Positions 33,631 through 42,476 of a stretch of DNA of 42,545 nt are shown here, piece by piece (position 1 is the first letter of the stretch; the number at the start of each line of letters is the position of its first letter). This DNA is from a bacterium (lineage in GTDB: Bacteria; Patescibacteriota; Saccharimonadia; Saccharimonadales; UBA4665): NCBI GenBank assembly GCA_021829145.1, contig JAJZOE010000060.1, forward strand, positions 1 through 42,545, written 5' to 3'. The notes under the pieces are model-generated. The model did not search any database, was not told the DNA's origin, and saw only the letters and a list, made by a program, of their open reading frames with translations. The translations under genes and the position numbers were made by a program.

Positions 33631-35154
33631 ATGGATAGGGATGGAGTATATAAACCAGATCGAACTATTAGGGATGTCTATGAGTCAGGTACTTATCAGC
33701 ATAATTTTGCTGAAATGGGCTTATCTCCATATGCCAGGATCGGGTCACTCGCAGGTAATATGCCCGAGCGTCATCACAAATGGCTTAAGCCGCAAATAAA
33801 TCAGCACTCTTTTACTTTTGTCGGACCTTTAGTGGGCCCTACTCTCAGCCCCTCCGATAGGCAGGTATATAATATGTTGCTTCGGTTTAAGTCTTTAAGT
33901 GAAGTACCGCTAATAGTTATAGCGTCCATTAGCTTAGTTTCAAGAATTGCTCGATCATCGTATGGTCCCGCTCAGGGAAGACGCAGGCTTGTATTAGGTA
34001 CAGAACTGGCTATTGCTTATAAGGATCGTGTTACAGAAAAAGTATTACCGGTCCTTCTAATGATTGTTGCTGTTTTATTAGTTATCTATGCCTACATAAT
34101 TACGCCGATGCAGATAAAACAACCAACTGGCAATAGAACTAACGGGACTTCACTTACCAATACCTATAATGGCCAAGTTGTCTATAATGCCATGTTCCCC
34201 TTAATACCTGAGCATGCGGCCAAATCTTCAGTTAATATGGCAGACGAGAAAGCAGTTACGGCAGTTAAGCCCAATATCATAAGTATTATAAAAAATACAG
34301 CTATTACGCCGAATCCAGGCCAGGCTTCTAGTACAATTAAACAGACTTTACAGAATATAACCAGCCCAAGCTTTATTGCTAATAATATAGTTTCAACCAG
34401 CCAAACTGCTAATGCTACTGTTTCTAACGTAGTAGGATCTATAGCTACTACTGCAAATATACCTAGCAATACATTATCTACAATCAAACCGTCTCCCGGT
34501 TATTCATCTAACTTAGTTACGACACAAAACAAAGTCACAATATCTGTAACGCTACCCATCTCGTCGGCTCCTAGTACAAAAGCTTCTATAGTTAAGCCTA
34601 TCCTAAAACCAGTCATGTCAGTGACTCAAACTACAATTTCTGTAGCTGGTAATATTGTTCATCAGGCTGCATCAACTCTAGCAGCAGCTGCTAAACTAGA
34701 TGGATCGTTATTAAATAAAGTAGTGGATACTGCCGGGACGCTATCGACCGGTTCATCTTCACTAACCGTTCCTGGAAGCCAGCTTATCACCTCGCCAGCC
34801 TCGACTAGCATCCAATCAGTTACTTCTAAAGCTTCAGCGGTATTACCGCCTAATTCGCTGGTATCAAACATAAAACCCATTGCACCCGTATCGGTAATGC
34901 CTACTTCATCAGGCAGCAATAGCATAAACACAAATCCTGACCTAACGAAATCTGCTGCATCAATCCAGACGTCACAAACGTCAGTTTCTAGCTTGCCAAA
35001 GCCGACTGCCGATCCATTAACAGCCAGGCAATCCGTAAGTTGTAATCCAAGTGCTTCATTGCCAACTCCACTTAAGCCTGTAATTGCCCCAAATAATGGC
35101 ATAATCCCGACAGTTACCTCAGACACAGAGACTTCTGGATCACTGTTACCATAA
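33631..35154 (+). CDS. Membrane-anchored Ser/Thr-rich protein of unknown function
   Basis: A 507-residue protein. The N-terminal 135 residues are cytoplasmic and soluble-looking (with a RHHKW stretch and a basic GRRR run at 116-119). A transmembrane helix follows (about 138-157). The remaining 350 residues are outside and almost wholly low-complexity Ser, Thr, Asn, Val, Ile and Pro, with only one cysteine and no recognisable domain. The extended tail may be a glycosylated or fibrous surface stalk. Not a known family. It stands alone on the plus strand before the GGDEF gene. Confidence 0.7.
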   Translation: MDRDGVYKPDRTIRDVYESGTYQHNFAEMGLSPYARIGSLAGNMPERHHKWLKPQINQHSFTFVGPLVGPTLSPSDRQVYNMLLRFKSLSEVPLIVIASISLVSRIARSSYGPAQGRRRLVLGTELAIAYKDRVTEKVLPVLLMIVAVLLVIYAYIITPMQIKQPTGNRTNGTSLTNTYNGQVVYNAMFPLIPEHAAKSSVNMADEKAVTAVKPNIISIIKNTAITPNPGQASSTIKQTLQNITSPSFIANNIVSTSQTANATVSNVVGSIATTANIPSNTLSTIKPSPGYSSNLVTTQNKVTISVTLPISSAPSTKASIVKPILKPVMSVTQTTISVAGNIVHQAASTLAAAAKLDGSLLNKVVDTAGTLSTGSSSLTVPGSQLITSPASTSIQSVTSKASAVLPPNSLVSNIKPIAPVSVMPTSSGSNSINTNPDLTKSAASIQTSQTSVSSLPKPTADPLTARQSVSCNPSASLPTPLKPVIAPNNGIIPTVTSDTETSGSLLP

Positions 35155-35256
35155 GAAGACTAGAAGCTGACAGGCTAGGACACTTCTCTTAAGTGCTTTA
35201 TCTAAAAGTACGAAGTATAGACAAAAAAGTTTTAACATGCCATAATATATAACTCT

Positions 35257-35958
35257 ATGCAAGAGAGACGTGAATTAGCTAGTTTTGGTTTGGTTGACGA
35301 GCTTGAAAGAGTCAATGGCATTACGAGTCTAGACTTTCTACGAGCGCCGATAAGCTCTGATCTAATTGAGAAAATGGCCCAAACGGCAATCGAATTAGCG
35401 CATGAAGAAGGCACATCGTTATCTGCTCTCTATATCGATCTTGATAATCTTAAAGAAGTCAATGAAGAGGCTGGCCATATTGCAGGAAATAACCTTTTGC
35501 GTGTTGTTGACAATGTATTGAGGAGTAGTATTATCCGCAGCGATACTGATTTGGTTATCAGTGAAATTGACAGTGAACGGGTTGGTGGTGATGAATGGAT
35601 TGTCTTAAGTCCTGTCGATGAATCGGGAGCACAAATTATTAAAGATCGGCTTGTTACTAAGGTAGAAGAGGGCATTAGTCTAATCGACGACATAACCATA
35701 AAGAGATGTTCCCCCGGAGTTTCAATCGGGCATGCTACCATCTTACCAGGGGATGATGTTTCTGGCAGAGAGCTACTTGACCTAGCAGATAAAGACCTTC
35801 AGCGCGTTAAAAGAAGTAAGGACCCGCAACTGAGCTGGTCAAAAACCGTAGCAGCCGATATAGCAGAATTTTTGTTAGTCAGAATTGCTGAATTAACACC
35901 TAGCCAATTTGTTAAATATACCCGCAGTAAACGGCTCAGACAAACACAACACCCATAA
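35257..35958 (+). CDS. GGDEF-domain protein (possible diguanylate cyclase)
   Basis: A 233-residue soluble protein whose main part (about 45-195) is a GGDEF domain. The metal site DLDNLKEVNE (61-70) keeps Asp61 and Asp63. The signature is RVGGDEW (108-114), so the last residue of GGDEF is Trp rather than Phe/Phe-like, which occurs in active members too. There is no sensor domain or membrane helix; the N-terminal 45 residues are a short helical lead-in. If active it would make cyclic di-GMP from two GTP; with the short form it may instead bind nucleotide as an effector. No PilZ or EAL gene is nearby. Confidence 0.82.
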   Translation: MQERRELASFGLVDELERVNGITSLDFLRAPISSDLIEKMAQTAIELAHEEGTSLSALYIDLDNLKEVNEEAGHIAGNNLLRVVDNVLRSSIIRSDTDLVISEIDSERVGGDEWIVLSPVDESGAQIIKDRLVTKVEEGISLIDDITIKRCSPGVSIGHATILPGDDVSGRELLDLADKDLQRVKRSKDPQLSWSKTVAADIAEFLLVRIAELTPSQFVKYTRSKRLRQTQHP

Positions 35959-36050
35959 CCCTACATAACAATACTACTGGGAAGTGCAAATGAAGGGCAG
36001 TTAAAGATTTTTCATAGAAACTCTAAGCTTCTTTTTTTAATATTATTAGT

Positions 36051-36932
36051 ATGCCTTTCTACAAAAAGAAGCCTTTTTTAGTAATTTGCATCACACTCCT
36101 GGTAGTTATCTCGGCTATAGCTTTAATAGTTACTACCAGCTTTCATGACGTAGCTATCCATTTGTTGTCTGCTGATGCAATTTGGGTATTGTTAATTGTC
36201 GCTGCCCAGTCTTTTGCCTACTGGGCGTATGTTATTCCCTATAAGATGGTATTTAAAATGAGTTTTAAAGAGGCAAAACTACATGCCTTCGAAGGCTTTC
36301 AGCCATTAAAAGCTGGTAGTGGCTTTGTTTATGATATGGGTCTACATAAACCGTTAGGTGCTCAGGCGAGAGTCTATTATCTGGGTATATGGGAGTATGC
36401 AGCGCTAGCGCCGGCAGTTCTAATTGCCGCTATCTATGCCTATATTAACAGTTCAGTACCGGTACCTTTATCTTTACCATGGATAATCGGTGTGCCTGTT
36501 GGCGCTGCTTTGTTTGTAATCGGCGTATCAAATCGCACACGTATAGCTAAATTTCCCAGAGCACACAAACTTCTGGACTTTATGATGGGTATGTTGAAGG
36601 ACCAGGACTGGCAGCAGATGGTGTTGCTCATTATTGGTATGGCTGGGTATTGGACGGGGGAAATATTTGCCTTGTGGGCTTCTTTGCAGTTGTTCGATAT
36701 TAAATTAAGCTGGGTTGCCCTACTTATTGCCTATGCTACCGGCTATTCGCTTTCACGACGTAGTTTGCCACTGGGCGGAGCAGGCATCGTTTTAGTGTCG
36801 CTGTCATTTTCGCTCCATTGGGTTGGGGCAGCCATGTCGGTTGCTTTATTAGCGGCACTGGCTTATCAAGTATCTAACCTAGTAACTCCCTTTATTTATC
36901 ACCGAGCATCTACTACTTTTACAAACTCTTAG
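36051..36932 (+). CDS. LPG-synthase-TM/UPF0104-like membrane protein
   Basis: A 293-residue polytopic protein with about seven hydrophobic segments. The C-terminal block SRRSLPLGGAGIVLVSLSFSLHWVGAAM (in pieces, about 235-262) corresponds to the P-x-G-G-x-G motif of the lysylphosphatidylglycerol-synthase transmembrane family (UPF0104). Such domains flip or transfer lipid substrates. There is no aminoacyl-transfer domain. Its end overlaps the convergent permease gene by 14 bases. Confidence 0.65.
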   Translation: MPFYKKKPFLVICITLLVVISAIALIVTTSFHDVAIHLLSADAIWVLLIVAAQSFAYWAYVIPYKMVFKMSFKEAKLHAFEGFQPLKAGSGFVYDMGLHKPLGAQARVYYLGIWEYAALAPAVLIAAIYAYINSSVPVPLSLPWIIGVPVGAALFVIGVSNRTRIAKFPRAHKLLDFMMGMLKDQDWQQMVLLIIGMAGYWTGEIFALWASLQLFDIKLSWVALLIAYATGYSLSRRSLPLGGAGIVLVSLSFSLHWVGAAMSVALLAALAYQVSNLVTPFIYHRASTTFTNS

Positions 36933-37845
36933 TTGAGTTTAGTTTTCTAAACTCTTCTTTTGTGCCTAATATCAAAGTTGTCATTCCGACGATTATTACA
37001 CTTAGGATAACAAGCATAAAGGGTAATCCGATACTGTCTAGGTTGTGTACTTTAATCCCGGTTGAAAAATTAATGCCGGCAACGTTGGGTAGTAGTTCAC
37101 TAATTATGCCGCCGATGATAAAGGCTACGCCGCCCCAAGTAAGAGTATTTCCTGCTGTCTTTAGTGCCACGCGCCTAACGGCATCCTCTTTTAGACCGCG
37201 CCTAATTGCTATATAGCCAAACAGTCCACCGGCTATCATCTGCATAAGCATGGTACCAATACCAAAGACCGCTCCTGGTACCCAGGCAAATGCTGCTGAA
37301 TGAGTTCCGGGTGCTAGAACCGTATAAAGAATCAGGGCAAAGGCTCCGAAGCCCCATCCGGCAACAAAGCCATGAACTGCTGGCATCCATGGCTTAGGAT
37401 CATTAAGCCAGCTGTCAGTGAGATTGTCTTTTTCATGGTGTTTCTTTAAAAACGGTAAGTCAAAATGAAGTATGGTTCCTCTTTTAACGATAAAAAGTCC
37501 GGCAATAGCCATCAGTAGACCGACAACTATGTAAATGATGTTATTTAACGAAGCAAAAGTATATACTCGGGACAATCCTAGGTAAGCAAGCTCGCTGGCT
37601 ATAGCTCTCTGAATAGTAAAAGCTAATGAAAAAATAAGCCCGGACTTTATGCCTTTTTTGGTTGAGTAGCTACCTATAGCGTAACTAAAAGTTATTGGCC
37701 AGGTATGCTCATCTGGGGTTATACCATGCACCATACCCAGTAATAGAGAAGTAACCAAAATTGCTACCCATCCGGCTAGATGAGTAGGATTCCATAAATT
37801 CAGTGCAACAATCTGTGTCAGCAAAACATATATATCTTCTCTCAC
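36919..37845 (-). CDS. Metal permease-like membrane protein (NicO/UreH type)
   Basis: A 308-residue membrane protein with about seven hydrophobic segments and a histidine-containing cytoplasmic loop (FLKKHHEKDN, about 132-141). The second helix holds GMVHGITPDEHTW with His40, Asp45, Glu46 and His47, a layout that recalls the HX4DH site of nickel/cobalt permeases and UreH-type proteins. It is divergent from a Fur-family gene, with a palindromic site between them, which fits control by metal. The metal and direction (uptake or export) are not shown by sequence. Confidence 0.6.
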   Translation of the reverse strand: MREDIYVLLTQIVALNLWNPTHLAGWVAILVTSLLLGMVHGITPDEHTWPITFSYAIGSYSTKKGIKSGLIFSLAFTIQRAIASELAYLGLSRVYTFASLNNIIYIVVGLLMAIAGLFIVKRGTILHFDLPFLKKHHEKDNLTDSWLNDPKPWMPAVHGFVAGWGFGAFALILYTVLAPGTHSAAFAWVPGAVFGIGTMLMQMIAGGLFGYIAIRRGLKEDAVRRVALKTAGNTLTWGGVAFIIGGIISELLPNVAGINFSTGIKVHNLDSIGLPFMLVILSVIIVGMTTLILGTKEEFRKLNSTKSL

Positions 37846-37856
37846 TGAGAATATTT

Positions 37857-37873
37857 TTGCAAATAAGTTGCAA
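37857..37873. promoter_or_regulatory. Candidate Fur-family operator between divergent genes
   Basis: TTGCAA (37857-37862), ATAAG, TTGCAA (37868-37873): an inverted repeat in the 47-base gap between the permease gene (starts at 37845, minus strand) and the Fur-family gene (starts at 37893, plus strand). Fur-family repressors bind AT-rich palindromes in such places. Both genes could be controlled together. Confidence 0.5.
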
Positions 37874-37892
37874 TTTATGATATTTTTGAACC

Positions 37893-38327
37893 ATGTCAGC
37901 CTATGAAGACCTGAACCACGCTTTAAAGCAACGCGGCTATAGTATCACCCGGTCACGAGAGATTGTGTTTAATACTCTAAGTGGTAGTACCCCATTAACT
38001 ACTGCCGATTTAATAAAAAGGATAAACAAAAGAATTGACCGGGTAAGTGTATATAGGACAATAAAACTGTTTGAGGAATTAGGCATAATCCAGCGTCTTA
38101 ACTTTGGATTTAAATATAAGTTAGAGCTTAGTGACAGGTTTGCCGAACATCATCATCATTTAACTTGTATCGGCTGTAACCGGATTACAGATATTAATAA
38201 AAAAGAGCTGGAAGCTTTTATTAATTCAATAGCATCAGATAAAGAGTTCTTACCCTCTGCACACCAGATAGAGATACAGGGTTATTGTAAAAAATGCAGA
38301 GAAACGGAGAAACAGTTAAATAACTAA
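37893..38327 (+). CDS. Fur-family metal-responsive repressor
   Basis: A 144-residue regulator. The N-terminal winged helix has SITRSREIVFNTL and the recognition helix RVSVYRTIKLFEELGII (about 50-66). Metal-binding residues: HHHH (86-89), C92-x2-C95 and C132-x2-C135, a zinc site as in Fur/Zur/PerR proteins. It senses iron, zinc, manganese or peroxide; the sequence does not settle which. Divergent from a permease with a shared palindrome, so autoregulation and permease control are likely. Confidence 0.9.
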   Translation: MSAYEDLNHALKQRGYSITRSREIVFNTLSGSTPLTTADLIKRINKRIDRVSVYRTIKLFEELGIIQRLNFGFKYKLELSDRFAEHHHHLTCIGCNRITDINKKELEAFINSIASDKEFLPSAHQIEIQGYCKKCRETEKQLNN

Positions 38328-38388
38328 CGGATCAAATTGCTACTGTTGGATACAATTTTACTCGAGTGAAATGGGGCAATTCTAATTG

Positions 38389-39558
38389 ATGGATATGAAA
38401 AATTTGTCTGTTGGGGACGTGGAAGAGCTATTAACTGATGAGACAAGAGCACCGGCAGTCACTATATATTTACCGACTCACCTGGACGCATCCCCGCCTA
38501 ATCAGAGTGAGGATGAGATAAGAGCGAAGAATCTGCTAAATAAAGCAGTCAGTATTATGGATACCAGAGACGACAGCCGTAATTATAAAAAGGAATTTAC
38601 CGAAAGTTTTGAGCCTTTGCTAGCCAGTCCTAATAAATTTGAACATCAGACTGCAGGTTTACTGGTATGTTCTAGGCCAGGAAGATTTGCAATATATCAT
38701 TTGCCACTAGACTCGGAAGAGTATGTAGCTGTTTCCGATCAGTATCATCTAGCTCCTGTTTTTGGCATTATTAATGATCTCAGAGAATATTACATCCTTA
38801 TATTAGCTCAGCAGTACCCAATACTTTATCAAGGTGACTTTTATGGAGTCTATAAGTCTGATATAAAACTCCCGTCATCATTGAAGGTTGCGCTTAATAT
38901 CGACGAAACGGGAAAAGAAAACGAGCAGCAACGTTCAGCTTATGGTGGAGTTAGGGGTACGTATGGGTTTAATGGCCGTGGGGGAGATAAAAATCCAGCA
39001 GAGAATGAACGAATGCGTTTCTGGCGAATGATTGACCAGGCTTTAATGAAACACGGCGATCGTAAAAGACCGTTAATTATAGCCGGCATCGCTAGTGAAA
39101 TCAGTGAATACTTAGCCCATTCACACTATCCACAAATTCTTAAACACCATATTGAGGGTAACTTTAGTGGCTCAAACCCTATTGATCTGTATCGGCTGGC
39201 GATGAATGTCATCCGTCATGAACTTCTTAATCCTTATCATGATAGGGTGATTGAAGAGTATAAGGGCCTAAATGGTCAGGCTCCGCATTTAACAGCCGAT
39301 AATTTCGCTGCTATTGCCGACGCAGCTGAAAAAGGAAGAGTAGATAAATTATTAGTTTCTTCGATTCGCTATACGGCAGATACAGTAAGAGACAATTATA
39401 AGCCGGTTCCAGTGATCACTTTTCCTCCAGTAGAGTCGTCGCAAGCAGTAAATGATATAGCCCGAATAGTGTGGAATTGCGGTGGAAGTATTATAAATAT
39501 CGAATCTTCCCATATGCCGAAAAAAGGCGCTCTGATGGTTGCTACAATGCGGTATTAA
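38389..39558 (+). CDS. baeRF-like protein (bacterial archaeo-eukaryotic release factor family)
   Basis: A 389-residue soluble protein with the layout of the uncharacterised baeRF families: VTIYLPTH near the N-terminus (about 24-31), EIRAKNLL (about 43-50), QTAGLLVCSRPGRFAIYHLP (about 85-104), a central RNA-binding/release-factor-like domain, and a closing ssHMPKKGALMVATMRY. They are proposed to act on ribosomes or peptidyl-tRNA; evidence is indirect. Start ATG 38389 is chosen over TTG 38386. A GGGG 12 bases before is the only ribosome-site candidate. Its end overlaps the convergent gene by 4 bases. Confidence 0.7.
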   Translation: MDMKNLSVGDVEELLTDETRAPAVTIYLPTHLDASPPNQSEDEIRAKNLLNKAVSIMDTRDDSRNYKKEFTESFEPLLASPNKFEHQTAGLLVCSRPGRFAIYHLPLDSEEYVAVSDQYHLAPVFGIINDLREYYILILAQQYPILYQGDFYGVYKSDIKLPSSLKVALNIDETGKENEQQRSAYGGVRGTYGFNGRGGDKNPAENERMRFWRMIDQALMKHGDRKRPLIIAGIASEISEYLAHSHYPQILKHHIEGNFSGSNPIDLYRLAMNVIRHELLNPYHDRVIEEYKGLNGQAPHLTADNFAAIADAAEKGRVDKLLVSSIRYTADTVRDNYKPVPVITFPPVESSQAVNDIARIVWNCGGSIINIESSHMPKKGALMVATMRY

Positions 39559-40088
39559 CAGCCATTGTACAGTAGGGCTATTGGGTTAATCGAAAAATGC
39601 CAGCCGTAGTAAAGCGAAGAAACCTGGTAAGCATTTGCTTCCAGGGGGCCAGTTATGTAGACACTTGAATCGGCATTAGCAGCGTTTCCATCAATACAGA
39701 TAGCTGCTTCAACTTGTGCTAGGGTCGGCGAATACCCGAGCTTCATAACCTTGGGTTCTAAAGCTGCCATTGCTTGCCAGTCTAAAATATTAAGATCACC
39801 ATTGCTACAGGTTACTGGCGAGGGGTCGCCGTTACTATTATAGCTAAGTTGCTGGGAACATTCTGCTGTCTTAGATGGTACAGTTGCTGGTTTAAGAGTT
39901 GCGTAAGGGCTTATAGGCTGAGGTTGAAGTGTTGCCTTGGTCTGCTGTGAGGATTGGGTGCTGTTAACTGCCTTGGTATTAACACTAGTAAATACATAAT
40001 AACCAATAGCTACCACTAACAAGAAAGTCGCAGACGCAATGATGAGTGGAGTTAGGGCTGCTCCAGACTGGGTAGTCAACTTTTTCAT
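39555..40088 (-). CDS. Exported hypothetical protein
   Basis: A 177-residue protein starting at MKKLTTQSG (ATG 40088; a further in-frame ATG lies 30 bases upstream but would place 10 extra residues before the leader). The hydrophobic helix at about 11-33 (ALTPLIIASATFLLVVAIGYYVF) is a signal anchor. The outside part has a Thr/Gln/Pro linker and a cysteine-containing domain (4 Cys), ending in NGC. No family is recognised. Although the N-terminus looks pilin-like, it lacks the Glu at +5. Confidence 0.65.
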   Translation of the reverse strand: MKKLTTQSGAALTPLIIASATFLLVVAIGYYVFTSVNTKAVNSTQSSQQTKATLQPQPISPYATLKPATVPSKTAECSQQLSYNSNGDPSPVTCSNGDLNILDWQAMAALEPKVMKLGYSPTLAQVEAAICIDGNAANADSSVYITGPLEANAYQVSSLYYGWHFSINPIALLYNGC

Positions 40089-40154
40089 CAACAATATTTT
40101 AGCATGCAGATAGATCACTAACTGTTTATGCTAATGCTACAATAGTATAAAAAT

Positions 40155-40928
40155 ATGCTACTGGTTGCCATTATTATTTCATTTTTGGCTATAGGGGCTG
40201 GCTTGACCTGGTTTCTTTTGGTTAAAGATCAGGGTAAAAAGGAACCAGTCACTGCCTTATGGATTGTTGCCGGATTAGGACTGATTGGAGTAGTGGCCGC
40301 CGTCTTTCTTGAGCACTACCTAATACCAGCAAAGTACTTGTCGTTGGTGGCAGGTTCTCCATTGCCGGATGTCTTTCTGGCAACTTTGGGGGTGGGGGCG
40401 ATTGAAGAATGTTGCAAGTTCTTGCCATCCGCCTTTTTTCTTTATAAACGTAAGTTCTTCCGGGATCATGTCGATGGCGTAATATTTTTTGCTATTGCTG
40501 GATTAGCTTTTGGTATTCCGGAGAATATTCTTTACACTGCACAGTTTGGAGCTAAAACAGGTCTGGTAAGAATATTTATGGATCCAATATTTCACGCCAC
40601 AACTACGGCTATGGTCGGCTACTTTTTGGGTAAATCTAAAGTCGATGGGAAGCCCCTCTACAAATCGGGGTTAGCTCTATTGGCGGCTATAATGCTTCAC
40701 GCCATGTACGATTTTGGTCTGTTTTCACGCAATATCTTTTTAGTGATGATATCGGTGATAATTACCGGAGTGTTGGCTGCTAGCCTATTTTTATTTTTCA
40801 TGCGCGCCAAAGAACTTGACCGCCAAGAAGGTCTAGTGGCTATTGGCCACAATAACTTCTGTCGGCACTGTGGCCAGGCTAACCCTAATCATAATCTTTT
40901 TTGCACCCGATGCGGAGCTCATGCTTAA
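40155..40928 (+). CDS. prsW: PrsW-family intramembrane protease with C-terminal zinc ribbon
   Basis: A 257-residue membrane protein with about eight hydrophobic segments. PrsW motifs: E84-E85-x2-K88 (EECCK), Glu123 in FGIPEN, His147 in FHAT and His182 in LHAMYD. The family cleaves membrane substrates such as anti-sigma factors in other bacteria. Unusually, the C-terminus carries a zinc ribbon, C236-x2-C239 and C250-x2-C253. It is 23 bases upstream of another zinc-ribbon membrane gene, so the two likely work together. Confidence 0.85.
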   Translation: MLLVAIIISFLAIGAGLTWFLLVKDQGKKEPVTALWIVAGLGLIGVVAAVFLEHYLIPAKYLSLVAGSPLPDVFLATLGVGAIEECCKFLPSAFFLYKRKFFRDHVDGVIFFAIAGLAFGIPENILYTAQFGAKTGLVRIFMDPIFHATTTAMVGYFLGKSKVDGKPLYKSGLALLAAIMLHAMYDFGLFSRNIFLVMISVIITGVLAASLFLFFMRAKELDRQEGLVAIGHNNFCRHCGQANPNHNLFCTRCGAHA

Positions 40929-40951
40929 ATGGGCATTAAAGGAAAATATAA

Positions 40952-41782
40952 ATGAACACATGTCCGAATTGTGGGTTATTAATAGAGCCGGGAGCTTATT
41001 TTTGCGGCAATTGTGGCCAGCGACTTAACGTTGAAATTATAACAGCCAATAATTCGATACCCCCCTACGCGGTAGAAGCGATTGATCCGGCCGCTAAAAG
41101 GGGGGAAGTTCAGGCAACGATAGGACTATTATTGGGTGTTATAGCCATTACCAGTTCTATTTTTATTCCCCTGGTAGCCTTAGTTCTTGGTGTCGCAGGC
41201 TTAGTCCTGAGCACTATATCCAGGTCAAAATATAGGCATACGCTAAGTATTATGGCAATAGTTATTTCAGCCGTGGGCCTTCTGTCGGGAGTCGGTATCT
41301 GGGGGTATGCTGCATCTAAGAGTGTTCCGCTTAAGTTGGCACAAGGTAATGCCGATCCGACTAAAAATCTGGTAGCTATTAATACGCCCTGCTACGAGGT
41401 AAGCATTGACAGTGGTCTAAATAATTACCGACCCACTAACTGTAATTTTGATGCAGCATCAACTGCCGAAGAATTTAGTGTCAATGCCGTAGCCAATCCC
41501 AATATTACGGCTACCGATTTAGGAAGGGTAGCACAAACCATATTCAAGAATGCCATCGCAAAGTCCGGCGGAACATACCTTTATGGTTTTAGTGGGACGT
41601 TCGCTAAAAGTCCGGCCTACATAGTTTATGCCAGTAATGCTTCGCAGCAGACTGAAAGTATATTTGCTATGGTTGTACATAGTTCATCAGTGGTAGATAA
41701 TGTATACATTGTGGGCAGGGCTATTAGAACTACCTATAAGCCATCATTTGGCGCCTTGGAAAGTAGCTGGCAATGGAAATAA
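40952..41782 (+). CDS. Zinc-ribbon membrane protein, DUF4190-like
   Basis: A 276-residue protein with an N-terminal zinc ribbon (C4, C7, C18, C21) and two transmembrane helices (about 53-83 and 94-117) of the DUF4190 type (GLLLGVIAITSSIFIPLVAL). The remaining 150 residues face outside, with two cysteines that may pair. The zinc ribbon matches that at the end of the PrsW-like gene in style. Follows it by 23 bases and precedes a small gene with a 10-base overlap, forming an operon. Function unknown. Confidence 0.75.
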   Translation: MNTCPNCGLLIEPGAYFCGNCGQRLNVEIITANNSIPPYAVEAIDPAAKRGEVQATIGLLLGVIAITSSIFIPLVALVLGVAGLVLSTISRSKYRHTLSIMAIVISAVGLLSGVGIWGYAASKSVPLKLAQGNADPTKNLVAINTPCYEVSIDSGLNNYRPTNCNFDAASTAEEFSVNAVANPNITATDLGRVAQTIFKNAIAKSGGTYLYGFSGTFAKSPAYIVYASNASQQTESIFAMVVHSSSVVDNVYIVGRAIRTTYKPSFGALESSWQWK

Positions 41783-42093
41783 AAAATTTTAGATTAGCCT
41801 TAGTACCTATAGCTATATCCATGGTAGGCATTCTAATGTTAGCCATATCCGTATTTACTACTAAACAATCGGGTACTAACCTCGTACTATTAAGTCAGTT
41901 ATTAGTTAAGCCCAACCTATCCCTCAGCTCATCTGGAAGGACTCTTGTTTCCAGCCTTAAAGTAAATAGCGGTAATAATAAAGGTAATATATCTATTTCT
42001 CAGATTGTCAGCAATAGTATTTCTAACCAGTTGATGCTTGACCAAATCAGGTCATCGGCTATAAACTACCAGCCATCAAGTCACAAAAGGTAG
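41773..42093 (+). CDS. Small membrane-anchored hypothetical protein
   Basis: A 106-residue protein. One N-terminal hydrophobic helix (about 8-29), followed by a Ser/Asn/Leu-rich outside part with no cysteine. It overlaps the zinc-ribbon gene by 10 bases and is the last member of the PrsW-like operon. No recognised family. Confidence 0.6.
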   Translation: MEIKNFRLALVPIAISMVGILMLAISVFTTKQSGTNLVLLSQLLVKPNLSLSSSGRTLVSSLKVNSGNNKGNISISQIVSNSISNQLMLDQIRSSAINYQPSSHKR

Positions 42094-42158
42094 TTTGTCG
42101 CCTACTGCCTGGAATAAATAAGTCTTATTAGGATATACTTGGATAGTTCTTTTCATCT

Positions 42159-42232
42159 GGCGTCGTGGCGGAGTGGTTACGCAGAGGTCTGCAAAACCTT
42201 TTACACCGGTTCAATTCCGGTCGGCGCCTCCA
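42159..42232 (+). tRNA. tRNA-Cys (GCA)
   Basis: Acceptor GGCGTCG/CGGCGCC, short D-arm GCG/CGC, anticodon stem GAGGT/ACCTT (with one mismatch) and loop CTGCAAA (anticodon GCA), T-arm ACCGG-TTCAATT-CCGGT, the tRNA-Cys-typical discriminator T, and an encoded CCA. Confidence 0.95.
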
Positions 42233-42240
42233 AACAAAAT

Positions 42241-42327
42241 GCGCGGGTGGTGGAATTGGTATACACAAGAGACTTAAAATCTCTCGCCTACCAAGGCTTG
42301 CGGGTTCGAGTCCCGCCTCGCGCACCA
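42241..42327 (+). tRNA. tRNA-Leu (TAA)
   Basis: Acceptor GCGCGGG/CTCGCGC, anticodon stem AGAGA/TCTCT with loop CTTAAAA (anticodon TAA), a long class-II variable arm (CGCCTACCAAGGCTTG), T-arm GCGGG-TTCGAGT-CCCGC, discriminator A and encoded CCA. It follows tRNA-Cys by 8 bases and is probably co-transcribed with it. Confidence 0.97.
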
Positions 42328-42476
42328 CTATATTAAGCTTGATAAGGGCTGCATGATTAAATATACTCATTTAATTAATTTAAAATAAAGCCCAAAATAA
42401 GGTCAGAATAGCTATTAGGAATAACCCTCTTATCATTTTTTGCTTTTAGCGTAGGTTAAGACATTTGCTAATGAGT

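Noticed and set aside
34662-35126. 154-codon minus-strand frame inside the Ser/Thr-rich surface protein
   Set aside because: Low-complexity plus-strand coding sequence commonly leaves open frames on the other strand; no motif or start signal supports it.
42128-42370. 80-codon minus-strand frame across the tRNA-Cys/tRNA-Leu pair
   Set aside because: It lies antisense to two well supported tRNA genes; its protein-like look comes from tRNA sequence.
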